From the NCBI GenBank assembly GCA_016292095.1, contig JAEFAB010000017.1, positions 1-33,421 on the forward strand: a DNA stretch of 33,421 nucleotides, in the 5' to 3' direction. The notes below the pieces were generated by a model. That model was not told the origin of the DNA and searched no databases. It worked only from the letters and a program-made list of their open reading frames with translations. This document shows positions 14,995-23,353 of this stretch, piece after piece. The stretch's first letter is position 1; every line of letters starts with the position of its first letter. Source of the stretch: Eubacterium sp. Its GTDB lineage: Bacteria > Bacillota > Clostridia > Lachnospirales > Lachnospiraceae. Made by a program: the position numbers and the translations under genes.

Positions 14995-17900
14995 ATGCGA
15001 AACAACAAATTATTAAAATCAGTTTTGAGTACCACATTGGTGGCTGCAATGACCGTTACAGGGATGCCTGCAACATCAGTCATTGCACAGACACAGAGTC
15101 GGACAGAAATTGTGATGAATGACTCTCAGTGGAATGAGATTCAGAAAGAAGCACTTCTGGACGGTGAAAAAACAGCAGAAGAAATCAATGAGTACTCCGG
15201 GGAAAAATTTGAAACAGCTGTTAACGCAGCGTTGACTTCTTATTATGAAGAAGAAAAATTTGAAGAATTGAAAAACTTTGAAAACAATATCGATAAGGAA
15301 GCAGCCGATATTGTAGAAGACTACAAAGAAGCAGCAGAAGAAAGAGAAAACGGAACAGAGCAGGGATATGTTCCTGGTGAAGTTATTGTTTGTTTTAACA
15401 AGGGAGTTTCCAAGAAAGAAATTCGCGAAACTATCAAAAAAGAATACGGAACATGTAAAAAGATTTTGGAATTGCCGGAGAGCTATTTCGCAATCGTAGA
15501 AATCTCATTGGGACAGACCGTTGAACAGGCAATTGATGAATATGAAGATTATTCCATTACAAAGGTTGTAGCAGAAGATACATTAATGGATGTTTCAGAC
15601 AGCGTCAATTATTCAACAGTCGTAAACGACCCAAGTGCAAATAAACAGTATTATTTAAATAGAATCAATGCAAAGGGTGCCTGGGATATTTTAGACCGGA
15701 CACAGCATTCAAAAGTGAAGGTGGCTGTCATTGATACAGGAGTTCAGATGGACCATCCTGAGTTGGTAAATGTATTTTCTGAAAGTAGTTATGACTGCGT
15801 TCACGAAATGCCGTTGGCACAGTCTTCAGAACAGTACAATTATTACCATGGTACATTCGTAGCAGGAATTATTGGTGCTGAATCAGGAAACGCACAGGGA
15901 ATTGCCGGGGTTGCAAGTGGATATGATAACGACATTGTTGAAATCACAGCCTTCCATGCCGGCGTCACTGATGAAAACGGTAAGGCATTTATGGGGTCAT
16001 CTCATATTCTTGATGCACTTTCAAGATGCAATGACCAGCAGGTTATTAATATGAGTTACGGTCTTTATTTAAAACCGGGACAGAGCTATAACGCAGCACA
16101 GAAAGAAGCGATGCGCCAGCTTGCAAATGCAGGAGTAATTCTTGTAGGTGCAGCAGGAAATGATCTGACAACAGAACCTCATTATCCTTCGGATTTTGAT
16201 TTCGTCATTTCTGTTGTAGCTACAGACTATACGGATGAATTGGCTGTATTTAGTAATTACGGACCGGCAAAGGATATTTGCGCACCGGGGGACGATATCT
16301 ATGCTACCGACGTAAACAGCGGTTACAAGTATTCCGGCGGAACATCATTTGCGGCACCGATTATTTCAGGGGTTATTGCGGAAATGCTTGCAGTAAATCC
16401 TGACTTAACACAGAGTGAGATTACAGATATTTTAATTGATACATCAAAACCGGTTATCCCGGCAATTGACAATATTCCTGTAGCAAAGGGTGGTATTGTA
16501 AATGCGGAAGCAGCAGTCAGCGAAGCGATTGCATATAAGAATGCAACAATGCCATTGGAAGTAATCGGAATGGTAGCATCCAGCCCGGCAGACAATACAA
16601 TCGGTGTTGTATGGGGACAGGACAATGACAGAATTGCCAGCGGATGCCAGTACAACGTATATGTCAACGGAGAAAAGAAATTAAGTAAAGTAGGATGTAA
16701 CTACTATACAATTTCCGGCGTGAATGCAGGAGAAGCAACAGTAAAAGTTACTGCAGTCATCGGAAATAAGGAAACTGTCGGAGCAACACAGACAGTTACT
16801 GTTGGAGGTGTTCAGGAAACAACAACTGAAGAACCTCAGTCAACAACATACAATGTTGCTTTAGGAAAACAGGTTACTGTGGAAAATGCCACAGATACAT
16901 TAACCGTAGGAAATGTAGTTGACGGGTCCAAGTCAACAACATGGAGCACAACCAGTGGTATCAGTGCAAACTATCCAAAAATTACCATTGATTTGGGTGA
17001 AGTAAAAGCATTGGAAAACATGGATGTTTTCTGGCCTACATCAACTCGTTTTGCCACAAGAAGAACTGTTGAAGTATCTGTAGACGGAGCAAGCTGGACA
17101 ACTGTTGAAACAGTAAACTATTCTCCATCAGCATCAAGCATGACAGCAACAGCTTTAAATACCAATGCAAGATACGTAAGACTTTCTATTTTATCAACAG
17201 GAAGCAATTATGTTATTTCACCGGAAATCTCAGAAATCGAAATTTACGGTAGCGACATCTCCGGCGAAGAAACAACAACAGAAGAAACTACAACGGAAGC
17301 AACAACAGCTGCACCGACTACAACCGTAGCACCGACTACAACTTCTGTTCAGACAACCGAGCAGCAGACGTCAATGTCAGGGGTAATGAACCTTGCCATC
17401 GGTGCAACAGCGACAGCATCCAGCGTGGAAAATGATAACTATGCAGCAGCAAATGCAATTGACGGAAATATGAATACCAGATGGTCTTCAGCTTTTAATG
17501 ATGGAGAGTCCATTACCATTGATTTAGGAACAATCTGTAATGTTGGTTCTATTAGCATTTTCTGGGAGGCGGCATATGCTTCAAGATATGCAATCTCATG
17601 GTCACAGGATGGAACAACATGGGTTCAGGCAGTTGAACGTGAAGTAGATTACTACACAGATAATACAAGCGACATGTTCTTTAACAGACCGGTTCGCTAC
17701 ATTCGTGTGACTTCATTGCATCGTGCAACACCATACGGAACTTCTATGTACGAAATTGAAGTATACGGAACAAAGCCAATTGTGAATCCACAGACAACAG
17801 AAGCACAGACAGAAACGACAACTGTAGCAGAAACGACAACTGCACAGGTGGTAGGAGAAAAACCATTGGAAGTTATCGGACAGGTTGTAACAGCAATCGG

Positions 17901-18120
17901 AAATAATTCTATTGGCGTTGTATGGGGACAGGATATGGAAAGAATTGCCAGCGGATGCATGTACAATGTATACGTAGACGGCGAATTGAAATTATCTCAG
18001 GTTCCTTGTAACTACTATGTGATTTCAGGACTTCAGTCCGGACCAAGAACCATCGTTATCAAATCCGTGTTAAACGGGGTGGAATCTGATGGAGTTTCGG
18101 CTTTTGTGAATGTATATTAA
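14995..18120 (+). CDS. Secreted S8 subtilase with two F5/8-type C domains
   Basis: A 1041-aa secreted serine protease. Order: signal peptide (about 1-34), prodomain (about 38-215), S8 domain (about 225-515), FN3-like module (about 520-605), F5/8 type C/CBM32-like domain (about 619-752), Thr-rich linker, a second F5/8 type C domain (about 797-925), a second Thr linker, and a terminal copy of the FN3-like module (about 957-1041). The triad is canonical: Asp247 in VIDTG, His285 in HGTFVAG, Ser451 in GGTSFAAP, with oxyanion Asn389. The start is the ATG after AAAGGAAATGGG; it gives a proper signal peptide and lies downstream of the promoter at 14929. It is a paralogue of the protease at 3145, sharing prodomain, catalytic domain and FN3-like module but with different binding domains. 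Confidence 0.92.
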   Translation: MRNNKLLKSVLSTTLVAAMTVTGMPATSVIAQTQSRTEIVMNDSQWNEIQKEALLDGEKTAEEINEYSGEKFETAVNAALTSYYEEEKFEELKNFENNIDKEAADIVEDYKEAAEERENGTEQGYVPGEVIVCFNKGVSKKEIRETIKKEYGTCKKILELPESYFAIVEISLGQTVEQAIDEYEDYSITKVVAEDTLMDVSDSVNYSTVVNDPSANKQYYLNRINAKGAWDILDRTQHSKVKVAVIDTGVQMDHPELVNVFSESSYDCVHEMPLAQSSEQYNYYHGTFVAGIIGAESGNAQGIAGVASGYDNDIVEITAFHAGVTDENGKAFMGSSHILDALSRCNDQQVINMSYGLYLKPGQSYNAAQKEAMRQLANAGVILVGAAGNDLTTEPHYPSDFDFVISVVATDYTDELAVFSNYGPAKDICAPGDDIYATDVNSGYKYSGGTSFAAPIISGVIAEMLAVNPDLTQSEITDILIDTSKPVIPAIDNIPVAKGGIVNAEAAVSEAIAYKNATMPLEVIGMVASSPADNTIGVVWGQDNDRIASGCQYNVYVNGEKKLSKVGCNYYTISGVNAGEATVKVTAVIGNKETVGATQTVTVGGVQETTTEEPQSTTYNVALGKQVTVENATDTLTVGNVVDGSKSTTWSTTSGISANYPKITIDLGEVKALENMDVFWPTSTRFATRRTVEVSVDGASWTTVETVNYSPSASSMTATALNTNARYVRLSILSTGSNYVISPEISEIEIYGSDISGEETTTEETTTEATTAAPTTTVAPTTTSVQTTEQQTSMSGVMNLAIGATATASSVENDNYAAANAIDGNMNTRWSSAFNDGESITIDLGTICNVGSISIFWEAAYASRYAISWSQDGTTWVQAVEREVDYYTDNTSDMFFNRPVRYIRVTSLHRATPYGTSMYEIEVYGTKPIVNPQTTEAQTETTTVAETTTAQVVGEKPLEVIGQVVTAIGNNSIGVVWGQDMERIASGCMYNVYVDGELKLSQVPCNYYVISGLQSGPRTIVIKSVLNGVESDGVSAFVNVY

Positions 18121-18135
18121 TTAAAGAATCAATTT

Positions 18136-18167
18136 AGACCATTGCATTTTTTGCAATGGTCTTTTTT
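18136..18167 (+). terminator. Intrinsic terminator after subtilase 2
   Basis: AGACCATTGCA (18136-18146) pairs perfectly with TGCAATGGTCT (18152-18162), 11 bp, followed by a T run. Confidence 0.92.
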
Positions 18168-18235
18168 ATTTAAAGTTCATTTAAGGTTCGGAAGGTATTC
18201 TTTCTTTAGAAGCATTCTTTTCATATGTTTTATGC

Positions 18236-18338
18236 TCGGGGAATGAGTGAGACATTCCCCGAAAATTCCCCTCTATAGGGGAGATACTACTTCTTTATTT
18301 TTTTATATTTTTGGGGTGTCGATCTTATTCGACACCCC
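18236..18338. other. Three consecutive strong hairpins in a gene-free stretch
   Basis: Hairpin 1: TCGGGGAATG/CATTCCCCGA (18236-18245/18253-18262), 10 bp perfect. Hairpin 2: TCCCCT-CTAT-AGGGGA (18267-18282). Hairpin 3: GGGGTGTCGA/TCGACACCCC (18313-18322/18329-18338), 10 bp perfect. GGGG and CCCC blocks alternate, so competing folds are possible. None has a classical terminator T run directly after it. The 18168-18380 stretch holds no supported ORF. It may be a structured RNA or a regulatory DNA element; I do not recognise it. Confidence 0.7.
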
Positions 18339-18381
18339 CTCCTTCATTTTAGGGGTTATGATACATGGAACGGCCGCCTTG

Positions 18382-18390
18382 TGCTATAAT
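18382..18390 (+). promoter_or_regulatory. Extended -10 promoter of the 33-aa gene
   Basis: TGCTATAAT is an extended -10 (TG-N-TATAAT) with no good -35. It is framed by the 7-bp inverted repeat GATACAT/ATGTATC (18360-18366/18399-18405), a possible operator. The start would be near 18397, giving a leader of about 100 nt. Confidence 0.6.
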
Positions 18391-18442
18391 GAAGTGGAAT
18401 GTATCAACCTTTCAGGGACAGACTGAGAGACCCATTTATCGG

Positions 18443-18494
18443 ACTTCCTTTGTGGATAATAGGAACTAACAAGAGAAACTATTCCAAAGGAGGT
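18443..18494 (+). promoter_or_regulatory. Leader hairpin that hides the Shine-Dalgarno
   Basis: ACTTCCTTTG (18443-18452) pairs over 10 bp (one G-U) with CAAAGGAGGT (18485-18494), which contains the whole Shine-Dalgarno of the 33-aa gene. An inner stem (ATAG/CTAT) extends it. Translation would need the hairpin to open. Confidence 0.65.
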
Positions 18495-18500
18495 AGAACA

Positions 18501-18602
18501 ATGAAAGGATATAATACACAGTCAGGATACATGGGATTTGTTGATGGAGAGTACATTTTATTTGCCAGTGAGGCAGATTACTATGACTTCTTAGAAGATT
18601 AA
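18501..18602 (+). CDS. 33-aa small protein, Lachnospiraceae type
   Basis: A 33-aa ORF starting MKGYNTQSGYMGFVDGEY and ending EADYYDFLED, 6 nt after AAAGGAGGT. It is acidic and rich in Tyr, Gly and Asp, with no membrane segment. Similar tiny proteins occur in Lachnospiraceae in my recollection, without known function. The upstream open frame from 18399 has no ribosome binding site and would be leaderless, so the internal ATG is chosen. It lies 48 bp before sbcD and may share its transcript. Confidence 0.7.
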   Translation: MKGYNTQSGYMGFVDGEYILFASEADYYDFLED

Positions 18603-18650
18603 AAACCTCGATTCATCAGTGGAAAAAATGAAGGGAACGGAGCGTGAACT

Positions 18651-19829
18651 ATGAAATTACTTCATTTAGGAGATCTTCATATTGGGAAATCGGTAAATGA
18701 TTTCAGTATGATTGAAGATCAGGAATATATTTTAAATCAGATTTTGAAAATTGCCATCGAGCAAAATGTGGACGGAGTGTTAATTGCGGGGGACGTGTAC
18801 GACCGCACCATTCCAAGCGAGGAAGCAGTGCGTGTTTTTGATGATTTCCTTTGTAAATTGTCTGCAAAAAAGATAGATGCTTATATCATTAGCGGAAATC
18901 ATGATTCTGATGAGCGTCTTCACTTTGGAAGCCGACTCTTTGAACAAAGCGGAATTCATATTGCCTCAAAGTATAATGGAACAATGTACTGTCATTCCGT
19001 AGAGGACGACTTTGGAACAGTTCATATTTATCTTTTGCCTTTTGTTAAGGCATCTCAGGTGCGTCATTATTTCCCGGACGCAGAAATTAATAATTATCAT
19101 GATGCGGTGGAAGTGGTAATTCGCGAAACGGAAATCAATCCGGCGGAAAGAAATGTCATTGTGGCACACCAGTTTGTGGCAGGAAGAAAAGAACTTCCTC
19201 AGATTGGCGGTTCTGAAAATGTGTCCGTGAAGCGTCAGGTAAACCGGGCGGAAGAGACTGTTGGCACAGTGGAGCTGGTTTATACGGATTGTTTTGACGA
19301 CTTTGATTATGTGGCATTAGGCCATATTCATGCGGCACAAAAGATTGGACGGGAAGAGGTGCGCTATTCGGGGTCTCCTCTAAAGTATTCTAAAAGTGAA
19401 ATTTTTCATCAGAAGTCGGTTCCAATGATTACGTTAAATGAAAAGGGAACCGTGGAAATTGAATTGATTCCGCTAAAACCGTTGCGGGATATGAGACAAC
19501 TTACCGGCAAGATGGAACAGTTACTGCGTGCAGAGAACGTGGAAGATCCGGAGGATTATATCTTTGTTACATTGACCGATGAAAATCCTGTGCAGGATGC
19601 AATCTTGGTGTTCCGTCAGACCTATCCAAATACTATGAAAATCGAGTACGATAATTCTCATACCAGAAGTATGGAGAAAATTGAATTGTCGGAAACGGTA
19701 ATGGAAAAGCCATTTTCCGAATTGGCAGAAGAGTTCTACCAAATGATGTACGGAACGGAAATGAGTAAAGAGGAAATGGAAATTCTGATGCAGGCAGCAA
19801 AGGAGGTGGGAATCAATGAAGCCGATTAA
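18651..19829 (+). CDS. sbcD: Exonuclease SbcCD subunit D
   Basis: A 392-aa Mre11-type calcineurin-like phosphoesterase, the nuclease subunit of SbcCD, which opens hairpins and trims protein-blocked DNA ends. Metal-binding motifs are intact: GDLHIGK (Asp8, His10), AGDVYDR (Asp48), SGNHDS, VAHQF and GHIH. Length is normal. It overlaps sbcC by 14 bp, which implies coupled translation. Upstream are the 33-aa gene and its structured leader. Confidence 0.97.
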   Translation: MKLLHLGDLHIGKSVNDFSMIEDQEYILNQILKIAIEQNVDGVLIAGDVYDRTIPSEEAVRVFDDFLCKLSAKKIDAYIISGNHDSDERLHFGSRLFEQSGIHIASKYNGTMYCHSVEDDFGTVHIYLLPFVKASQVRHYFPDAEINNYHDAVEVVIRETEINPAERNVIVAHQFVAGRKELPQIGGSENVSVKRQVNRAEETVGTVELVYTDCFDDFDYVALGHIHAAQKIGREEVRYSGSPLKYSKSEIFHQKSVPMITLNEKGTVEIELIPLKPLRDMRQLTGKMEQLLRAENVEDPEDYIFVTLTDENPVQDAILVFRQTYPNTMKIEYDNSHTRSMEKIELSETVMEKPFSELAEEFYQMMYGTEMSKEEMEILMQAAKEVGINEAD

Positions 19830-22800
19830 ATTAGTAATGAGTGCTTTTGGACCTTATGCGGGAAAAGTACAGGAAATCGACTTTGAGACCTTTGAGAATC
19901 AAGGACTGTTTTTGATTTCCGGAGATACAGGTTCCGGAAAAACTACGATTTTTGATGCCATCTGTTTTGCGCTGTTTGGAAAAACCAGTGGCTCCTATCG
20001 TGATACAAAAAATCTGCGCAGTGATTATGCACTGCCGAATACGGAAACTTATGTGGAGTTCTGGTTTACCCATCACGGAAAAAACTATCATATCTTCAGG
20101 CAACCTCCCTATGAACGTGTGAAGAAACGAGGAGAAGGAACGATTACCCAACCGGAGAAGGTTTCTTTGTATGAAGGCGACGGAGCGCCGTTGGAAGGAT
20201 CGAGTAAAGTTGAAAATCGAATCAAAGAATTATTAAATATTGACGCAAATCAATTTAAGCAGATTGTTATGATTGCTCAGGGAGAGTTTTGGAAAATGCT
20301 GAATACATCCACCAAAGATCGAACCGAAATTCTCAGAACAGTTTTCATGACAAAACCGTATAATCAAATTGAATTTAAATTGTTGGAATACGTAAACCGC
20401 AGTCTCGGTGAAAAAACAGATACGGAAAAAGAAATTATTTTTGAATTGGACCGGATTGAAATCGGGGAAGAAAGTACCCACTATGAGACATTGGAACACC
20501 TGAAAAAGAACATTCATGAAAGCAACAATCTTTGGAATCTGGATGAAATTGTAGAAACTTTAGATCAAATTCATGAGGAAGATCAAGAACTTGTGAAGAA
20601 GTCTCAGGAAGTTTATGAAAAGCAGAAGAATCGTTTAGAACAGGAAAAGAAAAAACTCAATCAAGGGGAAGAAAACAATAAGAAACTGAATAAAGTAAAA
20701 GAATTAGAAGAAAAAGAAGAAGCTCTGAATGCAGAAAAAAAGGAAATGGAAAAAAAGGAAACAGACTTAATTCTCCAGAAGAAAGCCACAAGAGAAGTGC
20801 AACCGGTTTTTCAGACGTGGAATAACAAAAAAGAAGAAGTGCAGCAGAAAGAGCAAACCTATCTGCAGGCTGTAGAGGCGCAGGAGAAGGCACAGAACCT
20901 TTTGGAAGAAGCAAAGAATCAGTATCAAAAAGCTTCCGAAAAAAAAGAAGAAGGGGAATGTCTCAAAAAGAAAGCAGAAACAATCAATGAACAGAAAGAA
21001 AAATATGAACAAAGAGAAAAAATGTTAAAAGATATTGCCGACTGGGAGTCGAAGGAAAGGAAACTCTGTCAGAAGCAGGAAAAACAGGCAGAGCAGGAAT
21101 TGGAATTAACGGAAAAAATCAGTGTGCTGGAAGCACAGATTAAAGAACTGAAAGAGACTCCTACGGAGCTGGAAAAGGCGCAGCAGTTGAAAACACAGCT
21201 GAAAGGATTAAAGTCTTCCTTCCAACAATACCTTAAGGAAGAATTGCCAAAGCTGCAAGAGGAACAGAGAAAACTGGCTGAAAAACAGGAACAATGTGAA
21301 GAGGCGTTGATGGCATATCAAAATGCCAACGAGGAACGCATTCAGGCAGAACATCTCTTGGATTGTTGTCGAGCAGGAATTATGGCGCAAAAGTTGGAAA
21401 CAGGAAAACCTTGTCCGGTGTGTGGTTCCACAGAACATCCGGCACCGGCAGTGCTTGCAGAAGATTCTATTTCCGAAGAGGAAGTGGAGGCGAAAATAAA
21501 ACAGGCAGAAGAACTACGACAGAAAAAAGATGATGCGGTAAATGCTGCCAAAGAGGCAAAGGTGCATTGTCAGACTACGGAGAAATTCCTTGATAAAGAA
21601 AAAGAAAAACTTCTTGGTCATGAGGCACTTGGGGAACTTGGAGAGAAAGTAACCGTTGAGGAAGGTGCAGAGGCTGTAGAGCGTCAATTGACAGAAGTAT
21701 GCACCAAAGAAAAAATGCTTTGTGATGCGAAAGAACAGTTAGAACAGTTTGAAAAAGAATTGACTGCTTCCAGAAAACAGCAGGAGAAGATGAAGGAGGA
21801 AAAAGAACAACTTCATCAGGAAATTGTTCAGGTATCCGGGAAACGTTCTACAGCAGAAGGAATGTTGAAGTCCTTGGAAGAATTGGAATATGAAAGTCTT
21901 GAGGAAGCACTCGAGGAACAGACTCAGGCAGAACAGATATCCAAGGAAATTCTGGGTGATATTGAAGGGAAAGAGAAGGCATTGGCGGATGCTGAAAGAG
22001 TTTATACGGCGAACAAATCGGCCAGAACAACCTTAGAACAGGAATTGCAGGGTGAAAAAGGAAAAGTGAAACAGCTTTTTGCCGACTATGAAACAATCCG
22101 CGATGAAAAAGGATTTGAAAGTGAGGAACAGTTTTTACAATGTGCTGTGGGCGAGCAGCACATTGAAGCGGTGGAACTGGAACTTTCTCAGTATCAGACA
22201 GCGGTGCAGGTAAATCAGGAGGCTTTGTCCGCGGCAAGAAAAGAAGCGGAAGGAAGAGACTATATTGATTTGAACGAATTGTCTCAAACAGTCAAAGAGG
22301 AAGAAGAACGATTAGAGAAACAAAATCAGGAAGTGACACAATTAATCAATCAGTGTCAGTCGAATGAAAAATCAAGAGAAAATATCCTTCAGTTACGAGA
22401 ACCTCTAAAAGAATATACGGATAAACATATGCGTTGTTCCAGACTGTATGATTTAGTAAAAGGAAAACTGAAAGGAAAACCGAAGATTACATTGGAACAG
22501 TATATTCAGGCCACCGGTTTTGACCGTATTATTTTGGCAGCAAACAGAAGGTTGATGCCGATGAGTGACAATCAGTATGAATTGTTCCGAAAGGAAGGCA
22601 CAGAAGAAATAGGCGCAAATTCCTTTTTGGATTTGGAAGTATTGGATAATTTTACCGGAAGAAGACGTCCGGTGGGAAGTCTTTCCGGTGGAGAAAGTTT
22701 CAAGGCATCCTTAAGCCTTGCCTTGGGATTATCAGATACCATTTCCAGCAGTCGCGGTGGGATTCAGATGGATGCGCTCTTTATTGATGAAGGATTTGGA

Positions 22801-22977
22801 ACCTTAGACCGCAAATCCATTGATAATGCTATGGAAATCCTGATGCAATTATCCGGTCACAAGAAGCTGGTTGGAATTATCAGTCACAGGGAAGAACTGA
22901 TGGAAAATATTCCGCAGCAGATCAAAGTGGTAAAAACAAAAGACGGTAGTGATATCTCCATAGAAACCGGTCGCTAA
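19816..22977 (+). CDS. sbcC: Exonuclease SbcCD subunit C (SMC-like ATPase)
   Basis: A 1053-aa Rad50-like ATPase partner of SbcD. Walker A is GDTGSGKT (36-43); a long coiled coil (about 180-900) is interrupted by the zinc-hook CPVC (Cys533, Cys536) that joins two molecules; the ABC signature LSGGE is at 956-960 and Walker B DALFIDEGFG at 986-995 with Asp991/Glu992. Length and order fit the family. The complex cleaves palindromes and DNA ends in an ATP-dependent way. Confidence 0.97.
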   Translation: MKPIKLVMSAFGPYAGKVQEIDFETFENQGLFLISGDTGSGKTTIFDAICFALFGKTSGSYRDTKNLRSDYALPNTETYVEFWFTHHGKNYHIFRQPPYERVKKRGEGTITQPEKVSLYEGDGAPLEGSSKVENRIKELLNIDANQFKQIVMIAQGEFWKMLNTSTKDRTEILRTVFMTKPYNQIEFKLLEYVNRSLGEKTDTEKEIIFELDRIEIGEESTHYETLEHLKKNIHESNNLWNLDEIVETLDQIHEEDQELVKKSQEVYEKQKNRLEQEKKKLNQGEENNKKLNKVKELEEKEEALNAEKKEMEKKETDLILQKKATREVQPVFQTWNNKKEEVQQKEQTYLQAVEAQEKAQNLLEEAKNQYQKASEKKEEGECLKKKAETINEQKEKYEQREKMLKDIADWESKERKLCQKQEKQAEQELELTEKISVLEAQIKELKETPTELEKAQQLKTQLKGLKSSFQQYLKEELPKLQEEQRKLAEKQEQCEEALMAYQNANEERIQAEHLLDCCRAGIMAQKLETGKPCPVCGSTEHPAPAVLAEDSISEEEVEAKIKQAEELRQKKDDAVNAAKEAKVHCQTTEKFLDKEKEKLLGHEALGELGEKVTVEEGAEAVERQLTEVCTKEKMLCDAKEQLEQFEKELTASRKQQEKMKEEKEQLHQEIVQVSGKRSTAEGMLKSLEELEYESLEEALEEQTQAEQISKEILGDIEGKEKALADAERVYTANKSARTTLEQELQGEKGKVKQLFADYETIRDEKGFESEEQFLQCAVGEQHIEAVELELSQYQTAVQVNQEALSAARKEAEGRDYIDLNELSQTVKEEEERLEKQNQEVTQLINQCQSNEKSRENILQLREPLKEYTDKHMRCSRLYDLVKGKLKGKPKITLEQYIQATGFDRIILAANRRLMPMSDNQYELFRKEGTEEIGANSFLDLEVLDNFTGRRRPVGSLSGGESFKASLSLALGLSDTISSSRGGIQMDALFIDEGFGTLDRKSIDNAMEILMQLSGHKKLVGIISHREELMENIPQQIKVVKTKDGSDISIETGR

Positions 22978-23026
22978 GTATCGAACTGTATGCGATGAAC
23001 ATGTGGATTTTAAGAACAAATAGGTT

Positions 23027-23032
23027 TATAAT
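23027..23032 (+). promoter_or_regulatory. Likely -10 of the 73-aa gene
   Basis: A perfect TATAAT about 40 bp before the ATG; the -35 at 17 bp (TGGATT) is weak. Confidence 0.5.
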
Positions 23033-23072
23033 AAGAGAGGATATTTTAAGCATCGGACTTTAGGAGGTTATT

Positions 23073-23294
23073 ATGGACGTAAAAGCTAAAATTGAAGAAA
23101 TTGTTGGAAAGATTAAAGCGGATCCGGGACTGGCAAAGAATTTTCAGAGTGATCCGGAAAAGACAATCGAATCCTTATTGGGAGTGGATATTCCGGACGG
23201 AGTATTGGATCAGGTGGTTTCCGGCGTAAAGGCCGCTCTTGCAGGAGACAAGGCTGCAGGAATCGTTGATAAAATTACAGGAATATTCAAATAA
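23073..23294 (+). CDS. 73-aa small helical protein, leader-like
   Basis: A 73-aa protein with a strong ribosome binding site (TAGGAGG). It is predicted to be helical, with Lys/Asp-rich N-terminus, the segment FQSDPEKTIESLLGVDIPDGVLDQVV and an Ala/Gly-rich C-terminal half. The pattern DP..a.e.LLGvdiPdg is reminiscent of nitrile-hydratase-like leader peptides (NHLP/Nif11 type) but no maturation enzyme lies nearby. It is followed by its own terminator, so it is monocistronic. Function unknown. Confidence 0.8.
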   Translation: MDVKAKIEEIVGKIKADPGLAKNFQSDPEKTIESLLGVDIPDGVLDQVVSGVKAALAGDKAAGIVDKITGIFK

Positions 23295-23304
23295 GAAAAA
23301 GAAG

Positions 23305-23338
23305 AAGTGTCAAGTGATGATGTCACTTGGCACTTTTT
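23305..23338 (+). terminator. Intrinsic terminator after the 73-aa gene
   Basis: AAGTGTCAAGTGA (23305-23317) pairs with TCACTTGGCACTT (23323-23335) with one G-U pair, followed by a T run. Confidence 0.9.
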
Positions 23339-23353
23339 ACATATGGAGGAAAA

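Noticed and set aside
18412-18475. CTGAGA-ACCC and TGGATAAT segments that recall the TPP riboswitch
   Set aside because: The P3 arm has no room between GGG and CTGAGA, the stem after TGGATAAT does not pair as in TPP aptamers, and the gene is not for thiamine. Treated as chance resemblance.
18399-18500. In-frame extension of the 33-aa ORF to an upstream ATG
   Set aside because: No ribosome binding site, the ATG lies at the predicted transcription start, and the internal ATG has AAAGGAGG.
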